Shown here piece after piece: positions 16,698 to 25,675 of a stretch of DNA of 64,000 bases; the stretch's first letter is position 1, and each line of letters starts with the position of its first letter. Location: positions 2,456,001 through 2,520,000 of the forward strand of contig NZ_CP075187.1 of the NCBI RefSeq assembly GCF_020510665.1, read 5' to 3'. This stretch comes from Dechloromonas denitrificans. GTDB lineage: Bacteria; Pseudomonadota; Gammaproteobacteria; Burkholderiales; Rhodocyclaceae. A program made the position numbers and the translations under genes. The notes under the pieces were generated by a model. It worked only from the letters and a program-made list of their open reading frames with translations, had not been told where the DNA came from and ran no database searches.

Positions 16698-17828
16698 TTA
16701 TTGCAGCTGCTGCAAAAGCAAAGCCAAAATCCGCTTCGATGTTTCAGAGCGATCAGCCCCGCCTTCTGCCGAGAGAACTTGGACGCCGCTCCTGCTGCTT
16801 CCATCATCACTGACGTGGATACGATATTGCACCTTTGAACTGGCAACCGGTTCCGAGCTTTTCCAAAAAGCAAGCTTCGACAGGAAGCCAGGATCCTTCT
16901 TGGTGTTATCCACCTCGGGATCAACGTAGCGAACGAAGTAAAGACCTCGCGACCGGTCACGATCTTCAACCGTAAAGCCAACGCGATCAAGCGCCAGGCC
17001 AACACGACGCCAAGCACGGTCAAAGCGTTCATACACTTCGAGGGTGCCTGAACCGTCGTCCTTTGCAGCCAACTTGGCCCGGGGCTCAGCTTTTGTAACA
17101 GCAACCAACGCTTCGGCACGTTTTTCTTCAGAGCCAAGGCGAACCATCAGGCGACGCAACATCTCCGCTTCAAGCTCAGCATCGGCAGCACGCGGCTGCC
17201 AACGCGTATCCTCTTTGGAAGACGAGGTATAAACCTCCTCCATGCCGCGATGGCTGATGAATACATCGGTCGTTCCAGGCTCGGCACCCGGCTCCAGGCG
17301 AGTACGGAACTTGTCACGTTCGCCGGTCGAATAAAGCGAATCCAGGAAACTGCCCAGTGTCCGTCGAATGATATCGTCGCCGATCTTGGCCCTATTTTCA
17401 GCCCAATCGGTTTCCATTACCCCCGCATCAGGACGCTCGGTCTTGATGATAAAGCCGGTTTCCTGCCAAAAATCCTTGACCGTATCCCACAGCTTGTCAG
17501 CCGGTACAGCAACGACCAGCCAGCGCTGGTTGCCAGAGCGCTCGACACGCACCTTATCAACCTGAGGCAAAACAGCCGAATTCTGTGCCTGAGCACCGGG
17601 AGTCCGGTCTGCGCTGTAGGCCGAGAAGGTAGCACTCCCCTTGCCAGCTGCATCAGGCACCAGAAAACGGTCATCTCTGGCAATCTGCGACAGATCCGGA
17701 GGCACTTCAAGCGTAGGCGCCTTGCCTGCCGACTTGTAATCGATCTTGCGGGAATCTGGAATCAAACTGCAACCGGCCAGCGATATGGCCAGCAAGGAAA
17801 GGGTAAGGCTGGAAAGCCGACGATTCAT
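16698..17828 (-). CDS. bamC: Outer membrane assembly lipoprotein BamC (NlpB)
   Basis: A 376-residue lipoprotein subunit of the BAM complex that folds beta-barrel proteins into the outer membrane. The lipobox LAGC puts the lipidated Cys at about residue 20. It is followed by the unstructured BamC segment that contacts BamD (DYKSAGKAPTLEVPPDLSQI), then two helix-grip domains (about 90-215 and 255-375), the first with WLVVAVPADKLWDTVKDFW. It is the last gene of accA-tilS-dapA-bamC, 15 bases after dapA; dapA-bamC adjacency is conserved in proteobacteria. The second IS3-family element lies just beyond the stop. Confidence 0.94.
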   Translation of the reverse strand: MNRRLSSLTLSLLAISLAGCSLIPDSRKIDYKSAGKAPTLEVPPDLSQIARDDRFLVPDAAGKGSATFSAYSADRTPGAQAQNSAVLPQVDKVRVERSGNQRWLVVAVPADKLWDTVKDFWQETGFIIKTERPDAGVMETDWAENRAKIGDDIIRRTLGSFLDSLYSTGERDKFRTRLEPGAEPGTTDVFISHRGMEEVYTSSSKEDTRWQPRAADAELEAEMLRRLMVRLGSEEKRAEALVAVTKAEPRAKLAAKDDGSGTLEVYERFDRAWRRVGLALDRVGFTVEDRDRSRGLYFVRYVDPEVDNTKKDPGFLSKLAFWKSSEPVASSKVQYRIHVSDDGSSRSGVQVLSAEGGADRSETSKRILALLLQQLQ

Positions 17829-17843
17829 GTTTTCTCCGATCCG

Positions 17844-18722
17844 TCAGGCGAGGACACCGGCCAGGCGCATTGCAGCAAGAACGCGCGGCTGGTTGGCTTC
17901 ACTCAGGGTTGTCAGCGGCAGACGAATGCCACCGGGCATCAGGCCCAGTTGCTGAACGGCCCACTTGACGGGAATCGGATTGGCTTCGCAGAAGAGATCG
18001 CGGTGCAGGCCGAGCAATTTGAACTGGATTTCACGCGCCTTGGCTACATCGCCAGCCGCGGCAGCGACACACATTTCGTGCATCAGGCGCGGCGCAACGT
18101 TTGCGGTAACCGAAATATTGCCGTGGAAGCCAAGCATGATCGAGGCGACACAGGTCATGTCGTCACCGCTATAGAGCGCGAAACCCTTGGGTGCGCGGAC
18201 GATCAGGTCGCAGGCGCGATCGAGGTTGCCGGTCGCATCCTTGACACCGACGATACCCGGCAACTCGGCCAGGCGCAGGATGGTGTCGTTCGACATGTCG
18301 GCCACCGTACGGCCCGGCACGTTATAAAGCAGGATCGGCAGTTCGACGGCCTCAGAAATCGCCTTGAAGTGACGATAGAGGCCTTCCTGGGTCGGCTTGT
18401 TGTAATAGGGAACCACCGACAGCGCCATGTCGGCGCCAGCCTTCTTGGCGAACCTGGTCAGTTCGATGGCTTCAGCTGTCGAGTTGGCGCCGGTCCCGGC
18501 AATCACGGGAATACGGCCTGCAGCGTGGTCGACCGTGACACGAATCAACTCGCAATGCTCGTCAACATTGACCGTCGGCGACTCGCCGGTTGTCCCGACG
18601 ATCACGATCGCATCCGTGCCTTCGCGCACGTGAAAATCGACCAGATTGCGCAGCGAGTTCAAATCGAGGCTGCCATCCTCGTGCATGGGGGTGACGATGG
18701 CGACAATGGATCCGGTAATCAT
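17844..18722 (-). CDS. dapA: 4-hydroxy-tetrahydrodipicolinate synthase DapA
   Basis: 292 residues, the normal length. It condenses pyruvate with aspartate semialdehyde in lysine and meso-diaminopimelate synthesis. Visible signatures: GTTGESPT near residue 43, the catalytic Tyr in YNVPGRT (about 133), and the Schiff-base Lys in GVKDATG (about 161). A (beta/alpha)8 barrel aldolase of the cytoplasm. It lies between tilS and bamC on the same strand. Confidence 0.97.
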   Translation of the reverse strand: MITGSIVAIVTPMHEDGSLDLNSLRNLVDFHVREGTDAIVIVGTTGESPTVNVDEHCELIRVTVDHAAGRIPVIAGTGANSTAEAIELTRFAKKAGADMALSVVPYYNKPTQEGLYRHFKAISEAVELPILLYNVPGRTVADMSNDTILRLAELPGIVGVKDATGNLDRACDLIVRAPKGFALYSGDDMTCVASIMLGFHGNISVTANVAPRLMHEMCVAAAAGDVAKAREIQFKLLGLHRDLFCEANPIPVKWAVQQLGLMPGGIRLPLTTLSEANQPRVLAAMRLAGVLA

Positions 18723-18800
18723 GGCCTTGTTCTAAAAAAGGTAATCCCTTGATTGTAACTGAAGGCTATCCTGAGCGGAAAGACGCTTGGTAACAGATTG

Positions 18801-19772
18801 TTATTTTTCGACGAGCCAGCACAAACGACCACGACCGGCACGCATCACGCCGTCGGGCAAGCGCAATTCAGGATGGCGATCAGGCCCGGCCGAACAAAGC
18901 TGGCGGGCAAATTCATCGAGTCGCGCCGCAACAGGAACTCGCCAGCCGAGAGAGCGCAGGTGATAACGCAGCAAGTTTTTCAGGCGCGCCTCCGAAAGCA
19001 AGCGCAAAGCATCGAGACGCGCCTCGTCCCGCTCAGCCACAGCCAGCCAATCTGCGGCGGCCAGTTCATCCAGCAATACGCCTGCTTCGGCAAAATTTTC
19101 TGCCGCCTGCGCCAAAGCAGACTCTGCGGCCGGGAAGTGCCGGCTTGCCACGGTCAACACTTCATGCCGCAGGTAATTGCGGCTCAAAGAGAGATCACGA
19201 TTGCTTTCATCATCAACCCAGGACAGGCCATGAGCCCGGGCATAGCACTCGATTTCGGCACGCGACGCACCCAGCAGGGGACGGAGCAAGCGATAACGCC
19301 CCATCTGACGCTCGCCCGGCATCCCGGCCGCCCCCACGATGCCGGTACCGCGCAACAGATTGAACAGCAGGGTTTCGGCCTGATCGCCACGATGATGGGC
19401 TAGCAAAAGACAATCCGCCTCGATGACGGAAAAAGCCTGGTAGCGCGCCTGTCGAGCAGCCGCTTCAAGCCCGAGCCCTGTCGTGCGATCAACTTGAACG
19501 CGATGAACCCGCAAGGGAACACCGAGTTGTGCGCAGAGACCGGCACAAAAATCAGCCCAGGCGTCGGCGTTGGACGAAAGTCCGTGATGCACGTGGATGG
19601 CTGACAAACGCCCCTGACAGGGCTGGCGCGACAGGAGGTGCAGCAAAACGACCGAGTCGCAACCGCCGGAAAGCCCGACACACAGGTTTTCCGGTCCAGC
19701 AAGCCGGGCAGCCAGTTGCTGGCTTACCTGGGCCGGCAAATCAATGTTGCGCTTGTTCCTTGAAGCGGCCAT
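18801..19772 (-). CDS. tilS: tRNA(Ile)-lysidine synthase TilS
   Basis: 323 residues. It attaches lysine to C34 of the CAU-anticodon tRNA-Ile so that it reads AUA. The ATP-pyrophosphatase loop [14 protein letters not shown] is near residue 34, with [13 protein letters not shown] and [14 protein letters not shown] following. The C-terminal part (about 225-320) holds the substrate-binding region. It is about 110 residues shorter than E. coli TilS and seems to lack the distal C-terminal domain. The ATG lies 32 bases inside the 3' end of accA, implying translational coupling. Confidence 0.93.
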   Translation of the reverse strand: MAASRNKRNIDLPAQVSQQLAARLAGPENLCVGLSGGCDSVVLLHLLSRQPCQGRLSAIHVHHGLSSNADAWADFCAGLCAQLGVPLRVHRVQVDRTTGLGLEAAARQARYQAFSVIEADCLLLAHHRGDQAETLLFNLLRGTGIVGAAGMPGERQMGRYRLLRPLLGASRAEIECYARAHGLSWVDDESNRDLSLSRNYLRHEVLTVASRHFPAAESALAQAAENFAEAGVLLDELAAADWLAVAERDEARLDALRLLSEARLKNLLRYHLRSLGWRVPVAARLDEFARQLCSAGPDRHPELRLPDGVMRAGRGRLCWLVEK

Positions 19773-20709
19773 AGCTCATCAGCCGCTCGTAGCGCGTGGC
19801 CAGCAATTCATCAGTAGACAGTGCGGACAACTGCTTGAGCGCGTCCTGCAACGCTTTCTTCAGATTCTGCGCCATGGCGGCGTGATCGCGATGAGCGCCA
19901 CCCAGCGGTTCGCTGACGATCTTGTCGATCAGACCCAGCGTTTTCAGGCGCTGCGCCGTGATCCCCATGGTTTCGGCGGCATCCGGCGCCCGTTCGGCGC
20001 TCTTCCAGAGAATCGATGCACAGCCTTCGGGCGAAATCACAGAGTAGGTCGAGTATTGCAGCATCTGGACAATATCGCCGACGGCGATGGCCAGCGCACC
20101 ACCGGAACCGCCTTCACCGATGATGGTGACGATGACCGGCACTTTCAGTTCGGCCATCACATAAAGATTGCGGCCAATGGCTTCCGACTGACCACGCTCT
20201 TCGGCATCGATGCCGGGATAGGCGCCCGGCGTATCGACAAAAGTCATGACCGGAATGCCGAACTTCTCGGCCAGCTTCATCAGGCGCAGCGCCTTGCGAT
20301 AGCCTTCCGGGCGCGGCATGCCGAAATTGCGATAAATCTTTTCCTTGGTATCGCGACCTTTCTGGTGCCCGATGACCATGACTGGCTGGCCATTGAAGCG
20401 TGCCAGACCACCAACGATGGCGTGATCGTCGGCAAAAGCGCGATCGCCGTGCAGCTCTTCAAAATCGGTGAAGATCAGCGACAGGTAATCCAGCGTGTAA
20501 GGACGCTGCTGATGACGGGCAACCTGCGAAATCTGCCAGGGCGTGAGCTTGGCGTAGATATCCTTGGTCAATTGAGCGCCTTTGCTCTCCAGCCGATCGA
20601 TTTCGTCGGAGATATCAACGGCGGAATCATCCTGGACAAAGCGCAGCTCTTCGATTTTTGCTTCGAGGTCGGCAATGGATTGCTCGAAGTCGAGGAAACT
20701 TGTTTTCAT
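19741..20709 (-). CDS. accA: Acetyl-CoA carboxylase carboxyltransferase subunit alpha
   Basis: 322 residues, the usual AccA length. With AccD it transfers the carboxyl group from biotin to acetyl-CoA, the first step of fatty-acid synthesis. Signatures: [19 protein letters not shown] at the start, [20 protein letters not shown] (about 75-95), [20 protein letters not shown] (about 155-175) and [15 protein letters not shown] (about 199-213), which forms an oxyanion hole. Overlaps tilS at its 3' end. Confidence 0.97.
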   Translation of the reverse strand: MKTSFLDFEQSIADLEAKIEELRFVQDDSAVDISDEIDRLESKGAQLTKDIYAKLTPWQISQVARHQQRPYTLDYLSLIFTDFEELHGDRAFADDHAIVGGLARFNGQPVMVIGHQKGRDTKEKIYRNFGMPRPEGYRKALRLMKLAEKFGIPVMTFVDTPGAYPGIDAEERGQSEAIGRNLYVMAELKVPVIVTIIGEGGSGGALAIAVGDIVQMLQYSTYSVISPEGCASILWKSAERAPDAAETMGITAQRLKTLGLIDKIVSEPLGGAHRDHAAMAQNLKKALQDALKQLSALSTDELLATRYERLMSYGRFKEQAQH

Positions 20710-20769
20710 GGACAGCTCGTTTTCTAGATCGGCGGGTATTTTACCCTAAAGGTTTGCCAGACCAGTTCA

Positions 20770-21387
20770 TCAATACTCGACAGGCAAGGGATCAAGGCTG
20801 CGCCAGAGGTACCAGGTCGCCACCGAACGCCACGGACGCCAGCGTTCGCCAAAATCAGCCAAAGCCTGCCGGGAGCACTTTTCCCCGGCAAAATAATGCT
20901 GGAAGACGGCACGTTGCAGACCGATGTCGTCCAACGGAAACACGTCCGGACGCAGCAAATTGAAAATCAGAAACATTTCAGCCGTCCAGCGACCGATACC
21001 GCGCACCGTCGTCAATTCAAGAATCAGCGCCTCATCGTCAAGCCCGCCCCAATCGTCGGGACAAAGCCTGCCACTGGCAAAACTCGCCGACAAATCAAGT
21101 AGATACTCTATTTTTCGCTGCGACAAACCGCAGCCAACCAAGCCTTCCGGCCCCAGTTCGAGCAATCTGGCCGGCATCAACGTACCGATTTGTGCAATGA
21201 ATCTCCCCCAGACAGCCTCGGCTGCCTTGACGGAAATCTGCTGGCCGATAATCGAACGAACCAGTGTGGCAAACGGATCGCCGCGCGAAACCAGCGCCAG
21301 ATCACCATAGCGCGACACGAGGTCGGCCATGACCGGATCGGCGGACGATAATTCAGCGGTAGCGAGCGACCAGTAGCTTGGAGCCAT
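20770..21387 (-). CDS. DNA-3-methyladenine glycosylase (AlkA-like, HhH-GPD family)
   Basis: 205 residues from the ATG at 21387. It removes alkylated bases from DNA. The helix-hairpin-helix is LTTVRGIGRWTAEMFLIF (about 127-144), followed by the catalytic Asp region PDVFPLDDIGLQRAV. FATLVRSIIGQQISVKAAEA near residue 40 is the other family hallmark. No Cys cluster, so not an EndoIII type. An upstream in-frame start adds 22 Cys-rich residues and is unlikely. It is 60 bases upstream of accA on the same strand. Confidence 0.9.
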   Translation of the reverse strand: MAPSYWSLATAELSSADPVMADLVSRYGDLALVSRGDPFATLVRSIIGQQISVKAAEAVWGRFIAQIGTLMPARLLELGPEGLVGCGLSQRKIEYLLDLSASFASGRLCPDDWGGLDDEALILELTTVRGIGRWTAEMFLIFNLLRPDVFPLDDIGLQRAVFQHYFAGEKCSRQALADFGERWRPWRSVATWYLWRSLDPLPVEY

Positions 21388-21509
21388 GTCGCCAATTATA
21401 TGAAGATGCTGCGGTCGACCGCAGCAAATCGGCCAATCAGGGCAAACGAGCATGACGCTCCACGGGCGAGTTTGCTACCATCGGCAGAAAATAATCTGGA
21501 AAGTAAGCA

Positions 21510-22694
21510 ATGCAGCAATCCGAGTTTCTGTTCATCCACCCTCTTCTCGGCCCCGATGATGCCTGGGCGGGTTACCACGCGGAATTCCCCCCCGAACGAG
21601 CTGCCAACAGCGAAATTCTGAGTGCTTGCTGCAGCCACCCACTGCTCACCGAATTTGACTTGCGCCACCCATGGTTCATTCCGGCCATGCCTGAGGCAAG
21701 CCACAATGCCGCGGTCAACAGTCGATTGGTCAATGTTTTTGCCGCTGGCTCGGCGCGACTGAAGGATAACGAGGCGCTCAGCGAATTCGAGGAACACCTG
21801 CGCCAATTGCGCTGCAAAACCGGCATCACCGTGCGCCCGGAAGACAAGCTGCCGGCAACCGGCGCCTGGGATTACCTGCTGATCAGCGCCAGCCATGCCC
21901 GCTCCCTGCCGCCTTATACGCTGCTCGGCATGGCCAGCCGGACAACCGTGTTGATCACCAGCGTACACAGCCACGCCGATCACACCTGGGGGCAGGCCAA
22001 TGCGTGCAGCCTGTCCACCGGAGAATATCTGCTGGCCAGAAACACGCAGGGCAAAAAAGCCGATACGACCCGTTTGAAATTGCTCGAAATGCTCGGCCTG
22101 CTTGCCGAAGATGCCGACACCGGTGCCCTGGAAGCCATTTTCCGACAGGAAGCCAAGCTGTCCTACAGCCTGTTGCGCCTGGTCAATTCGGCCGCCATTG
22201 CACCGCGCACACCGATCACCTGCTTTGCTCAGGCAATCAACCTGCTTGGACGGCGACAACTGCAACGCTGGCTGCAACTGCTGGTTTATGCCGATCCGAA
22301 CAACGGCCAGCAACCCAACCCCCTGCTCCAGAAAGCTGCCGCCCGTGGCCGCCTGCTCGAACTGCTCGCGCCGACCATTGCTGGCCAGAGCGCCGATGAA
22401 ATCGGGGATACCGCATTCATGATCGGGGTGTTTTCACTACTCGACACACTGCTCAACATGTCGATGAGCGAAATCCTGCAGCAACTCCCGCTGCCTGAAG
22501 TCGTCCACAAGGCGCTGGCCGAGCACGAAGGCCCGCTTGGCGAACTGCTACGCGCCATCAGTTCAGCTGAAGGCGGTGACCTGAAGTTCGCTCATGGCCA
22601 ACTTGAAAAGCTGAATATTGACGGAACGCTTTTCCTCAACGCCCAACTGACCGCCTTGAGTTGGGCGGCAAAAATCCGCCCCAGCCAGGACTAG
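21510..22694 (+). CDS. EAL/HDOD-type signalling protein (YuxH-like)
   Basis: A 394-residue protein. The N-terminal half (1-190) looks like a degenerate EAL domain without the EAL motif, as in YuxH-family proteins. Residues 195-385 are an HDOD domain (LKLLEMLGLL, FRQEAKLSYSLLRLVNSAAI, RTPITCFAQAINLLGRRQL). HDOD domains lack the HD metal residues of phosphohydrolases and act in signalling and regulation. Its 3' end overlaps the convergent MBL-fold gene by four bases. The target pathway is unknown. Confidence 0.82.
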   Translation: MQQSEFLFIHPLLGPDDAWAGYHAEFPPERAANSEILSACCSHPLLTEFDLRHPWFIPAMPEASHNAAVNSRLVNVFAAGSARLKDNEALSEFEEHLRQLRCKTGITVRPEDKLPATGAWDYLLISASHARSLPPYTLLGMASRTTVLITSVHSHADHTWGQANACSLSTGEYLLARNTQGKKADTTRLKLLEMLGLLAEDADTGALEAIFRQEAKLSYSLLRLVNSAAIAPRTPITCFAQAINLLGRRQLQRWLQLLVYADPNNGQQPNPLLQKAAARGRLLELLAPTIAGQSADEIGDTAFMIGVFSLLDTLLNMSMSEILQQLPLPEVVHKALAEHEGPLGELLRAISSAEGGDLKFAHGQLEKLNIDGTLFLNAQLTALSWAAKIRPSQD

Positions 22695-23332
22695 CCAAAA
22701 CGACCGCTGAGAAAGGGGTTGTACTGCCGTTCCTCACCGAGCGTGGACATCGGACCATGCCCCGGAATGAAGTCGACCGCATCACCCAGCTTGAACAAAT
22801 GTTCCTTGATCGAGCGAATCAGGGTGGCGTGGTCGCCTTTCGGGAAATCGGTTCGACCGATCGATCCCTGGAAAAGCACATCGCCGACCTGCGCCAGTTG
22901 CGTCGGCGCATGGTAAAAAACGACGTGCCCCGGCGTATGACCGGGACAATGCAAGACATCCAGTTCGACCTCGCCAAAACTGACTTTATCGCCATCGTTC
23001 AACCAGCGTGACGGCGTAAAACTGGCGACATTCGGAAAGCCGAACATCTTGCTCTGCTGCGGCATACCATCGATCCAGAAACGATCGTCCTCATGCGGCC
23101 CTTCGACAGGCACCGGGCAACGTTCCGCCAAGGCCGCCACACCGCCGGCGTGGTCGATATGGCCGTGCGTAACCAGAATCTTGGCCAACGTCAGGTTTTC
23201 ATCGCTCAGCACCTGCATGATGCGGTCGACGTCGCCGCCGGGGTCAATCACGGCCGCCTGACGGGTCTTTTCGCACCAGAAAACAGTGCAGTTCTGATCG
23301 AATGGCGTGACGGGAACAATGGCGTAGCGCAT
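22691..23332 (-). CDS. MBL-fold hydrolase, hydroxyacylglutathione-hydrolase (GloB/YcbL) type
   Basis: 213 residues from the ATG at 23332; the frame is open further upstream but that part is antisense to the next gene. Zinc ligands: THGHIDHAGG (about 55-64), HCPGHTPGHVVFY (about 130-142), GDVLFQGSIGR, and GHGPMSTLGEE near 191. The short form resembles YcbL type II glyoxalases, which lack the large C-terminal substrate domain, so the substrate could be a glutathione thioester or something else. Confidence 0.88.
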   Translation of the reverse strand: MRYAIVPVTPFDQNCTVFWCEKTRQAAVIDPGGDVDRIMQVLSDENLTLAKILVTHGHIDHAGGVAALAERCPVPVEGPHEDDRFWIDGMPQQSKMFGFPNVASFTPSRWLNDGDKVSFGEVELDVLHCPGHTPGHVVFYHAPTQLAQVGDVLFQGSIGRTDFPKGDHATLIRSIKEHLFKLGDAVDFIPGHGPMSTLGEERQYNPFLSGRFG

Positions 23333-23371
23333 GACAAAAACCGGAATGATTGGGGAGGCTGAAATTATCGC

Positions 23372-24313
23372 ATGCCAGCGCCCTTGCCCACGCTGCGCCG
23401 CGCCCTTAAACTCGGAGCCGTTCGTGACCCGCCGTACTTCGAGGACCCGCCCTGCATGATCGACCATCCGCTGCATGACATTGACGCCTGGGTGTTGCTT
23501 TTCAACAGCAATACACTGCCGGTGCTGCGCCTGACCGAGCGTCGCCTCGGCGAAATGCGCAAGAACCTTGATCGGGTTGATGCACGCGAACTGGCCAAGC
23601 TGATCCTCCAGGATCCGATCATGACCGTACGCGTCCTGGCTTTCATTCAGCCCTTGCACGGACGCGCCCTGCAGCACGACATCACAACCATCGCCAGTGC
23701 CGTGATGATGGCGGGCATTGAGCCTTTCTTCAATCGATTCAATGAATTGCTGACTATTGAAGAACAGCTTCAGGATGCCGACCGGCATGCCCTGCTGGGC
23801 ATTCTGCAGATCATTCGCCGGGCCCAGCGAGCCGCCGATTACGCTCAGGAATGGGCCATCTGGCGCCACGACATCAACATGGAAGAAATCCGGATTGCAG
23901 CCTTGTTGCACGATCTGGCCGAAATCCTTGTCTGGTGCTCGGCCCCCAAGCTGGGCCTGGATATTCTGGCCAGACAGAAAGCCGACCCGACCTTGCGCAG
24001 CGCCGAAGCCCAGACGCAGGTTCTTGGTTTCACCTTCCAGGACATCCAGCAAGCACTCTGCCGGGTCTGGCATTTACCGGAACTGTTGCTGCACCTGATT
24101 GACGACGAAAGCACCGACAATCCGCGCGTTCGCAACGTCGCGCTGGCGGTTCGCTTGGCACGACACTCGGCGCATGGCTGGACGGATGCCGCCTTGCCCG
24201 ACGATTATCGTGACATCGGCCAATTGCTCAACATCACGCCGGAAGCAGTTCGCCAGCGCCTTGGTCTGGACCCGATGCCAGCCCGCGAAGCCGACAACGA
24301 TCAGGCGCAGTAG
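23372..24313 (+). CDS. HDOD-domain protein
   Basis: A 313-residue soluble protein. The HDOD domain spans about 55-260: DARELAKLILQDPIMTVRVL, TIASAVMMAGIEPFFNRF and EEIRIAALLHDLAEILVW. The last contains HD, but the rest of the HD metal set is not complete. It is divergent from the MBL-fold gene by 39 bases and is the second HDOD protein within 2 kb. Role unknown; signalling is inferred. Confidence 0.83.
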   Translation: MPAPLPTLRRALKLGAVRDPPYFEDPPCMIDHPLHDIDAWVLLFNSNTLPVLRLTERRLGEMRKNLDRVDARELAKLILQDPIMTVRVLAFIQPLHGRALQHDITTIASAVMMAGIEPFFNRFNELLTIEEQLQDADRHALLGILQIIRRAQRAADYAQEWAIWRHDINMEEIRIAALLHDLAEILVWCSAPKLGLDILARQKADPTLRSAEAQTQVLGFTFQDIQQALCRVWHLPELLLHLIDDESTDNPRVRNVALAVRLARHSAHGWTDAALPDDYRDIGQLLNITPEAVRQRLGLDPMPAREADNDQAQ

Positions 24314-24435
24314 CGCAGATTCGCCCAGTCGAGCAACAACTCAGGCATCTGGTAGGCCGCAAAAAGCAGCACCAGCACGCACAGGGCCAGCGCCAGGCCA
24401 GCCCCGATCAAGAACCAGCGCCACTGGGCTTTCAT
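24301..24435 (-). CDS. 44-residue single-helix membrane peptide coupled to an MFS gene
   Basis: MKAQWRWFLIGAGLALALC begins a peptide with one clear membrane helix (about 8-27) and a short polar tail. Its ATG overlaps the TGA of the upstream transporter (ATGA, 24432-24435), a sign of translational coupling. The 3' end overlaps the convergent HDOD gene by 13 bases. It could be a small partner or stabiliser of the transporter; I recognise no family. Confidence 0.6.
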   Translation of the reverse strand: MKAQWRWFLIGAGLALALCVLVLLFAAYQMPELLLDWANLRYCA

Positions 24436-25637
24436 GCCGCCGCAGTCCGTTCCAGTGGCTTTTCGTTGATCGGCCAGGAACACCAGGCGGCAATCAGGGA
24501 AAGCCCGATAGCCAGCGCCCAGGCCAGGAAATACGATCCGGTTTGATCAAAAATCCTACCGCCCAGCCAGGCCCCCAGGAAGCTGCCCAACTGATGGCCA
24601 AGAAAGACCACCCCGGTCAACATCGACATGTAGCGCAAACCAAAAATCTGCGCCACGAGACCGTTGGTCAGCGGCACCGTTCCTAGCCACAGCAAGCCCA
24701 TCACCGCTGCAAAAATCCAGGCTGCCGCGGTCGACATCGGGACCAACATGAAAATGGTGATCGCCACGGCACGCAAGGCATAAATCAGGACCAGCAGGTT
24801 TTTCTTGCTGTAGCAACCGCCGCCCCAGCCGAACAGGAAAGAGCCGAAGATATTGAACAAGCCGATCAAGGCCACCGCCGTCATCCCGACATTAGCCGTC
24901 AAGCCGGAATCGACCAGATAAGACGGCAAGTGCAGCGAAACGAACGCGGTCTGAAAACCACAAACAAAATAGCCCCAGAACAGGTAGTGAAAGCTTCGCT
25001 CGCCCCCTGCTTCGCGCAATGCCTGCCCGACCGACTGCCCCGCGCCTGAAGCCGGTTTGTGACCATCGGCCATGGCATTGGCCAGGGGTGCAATCAGGCC
25101 GATGCCGACAGCCAGCAAGACCAGCGCGATTTCCCAGCCGTAGGCAGAAATCATTGCCTGCCCGACCGGAAGCACGGCAAATTGCCCGAACGAACCGCCG
25201 GCACTGGCAATACCCAGTGCCATGCTGCGCTTCGCCGGCGTGGTGTGACGGCCGATGACGCCCATGATCACGGCAAAAGTCGTTCCGGAAAGCCCGAGGC
25301 CGATGAGCACACCGGCCGACAAATCAAGCGCCAAGGGAGAAGCCGCCTGCGACATCAGAACCAGGCCGATGACGTACAGCACGGCAGCCCCGGCAACGGT
25401 CCGACCGGCACCATGACGGTCGGCCAGCGCCCCGGCGAATGGCGAAGCCAAACCCCAGACCAGATTTTGCAGGGCGATGGCAAAGGAAAACGTCTCCCGA
25501 GTCCAGCCGTGACTGGCAGTCATCGGCTGCAGGAACAAACCAGCGGTATGGCGCACCCCCATCGACAGCGTCAGGATGATGCAGCCGACAATCATGATGA
25601 CAAGCGGCGTACGCCAGGTTTTGAGTGATGCATTCAT
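24432..25637 (-). CDS. Major facilitator superfamily transporter
   Basis: A 401-residue protein with about 12 membrane segments. The MFS loop-2/3 signature is SPFAGALADRHGAGRTVAGA (about 65-84). The N-terminal GVRHTAGLFLQPMTASHGWTRETFSFAIAL is typical of the monocarboxylate/oxalate-type (MCT/OFA-like) branch. The substrate cannot be read from the sequence. It is coupled to a 44-residue membrane peptide downstream, and the ABC-F gene lies upstream on the same strand. Confidence 0.88.
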   Translation of the reverse strand: MNASLKTWRTPLVIMIVGCIILTLSMGVRHTAGLFLQPMTASHGWTRETFSFAIALQNLVWGLASPFAGALADRHGAGRTVAGAAVLYVIGLVLMSQAASPLALDLSAGVLIGLGLSGTTFAVIMGVIGRHTTPAKRSMALGIASAGGSFGQFAVLPVGQAMISAYGWEIALVLLAVGIGLIAPLANAMADGHKPASGAGQSVGQALREAGGERSFHYLFWGYFVCGFQTAFVSLHLPSYLVDSGLTANVGMTAVALIGLFNIFGSFLFGWGGGCYSKKNLLVLIYALRAVAITIFMLVPMSTAAAWIFAAVMGLLWLGTVPLTNGLVAQIFGLRYMSMLTGVVFLGHQLGSFLGAWLGGRIFDQTGSYFLAWALAIGLSLIAAWCSWPINEKPLERTAAA

Positions 25638-25675
25638 TTGCGTGATTCCTCTGGGGCCCTATTCGAACGCGGCAA

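Noticed and set aside
22691..24073. A 460-codon frame covering the MBL-fold gene
   Set aside because: Only the last 213 codons are MBL-like; the rest is antisense to the HDOD gene at 23372-24313.
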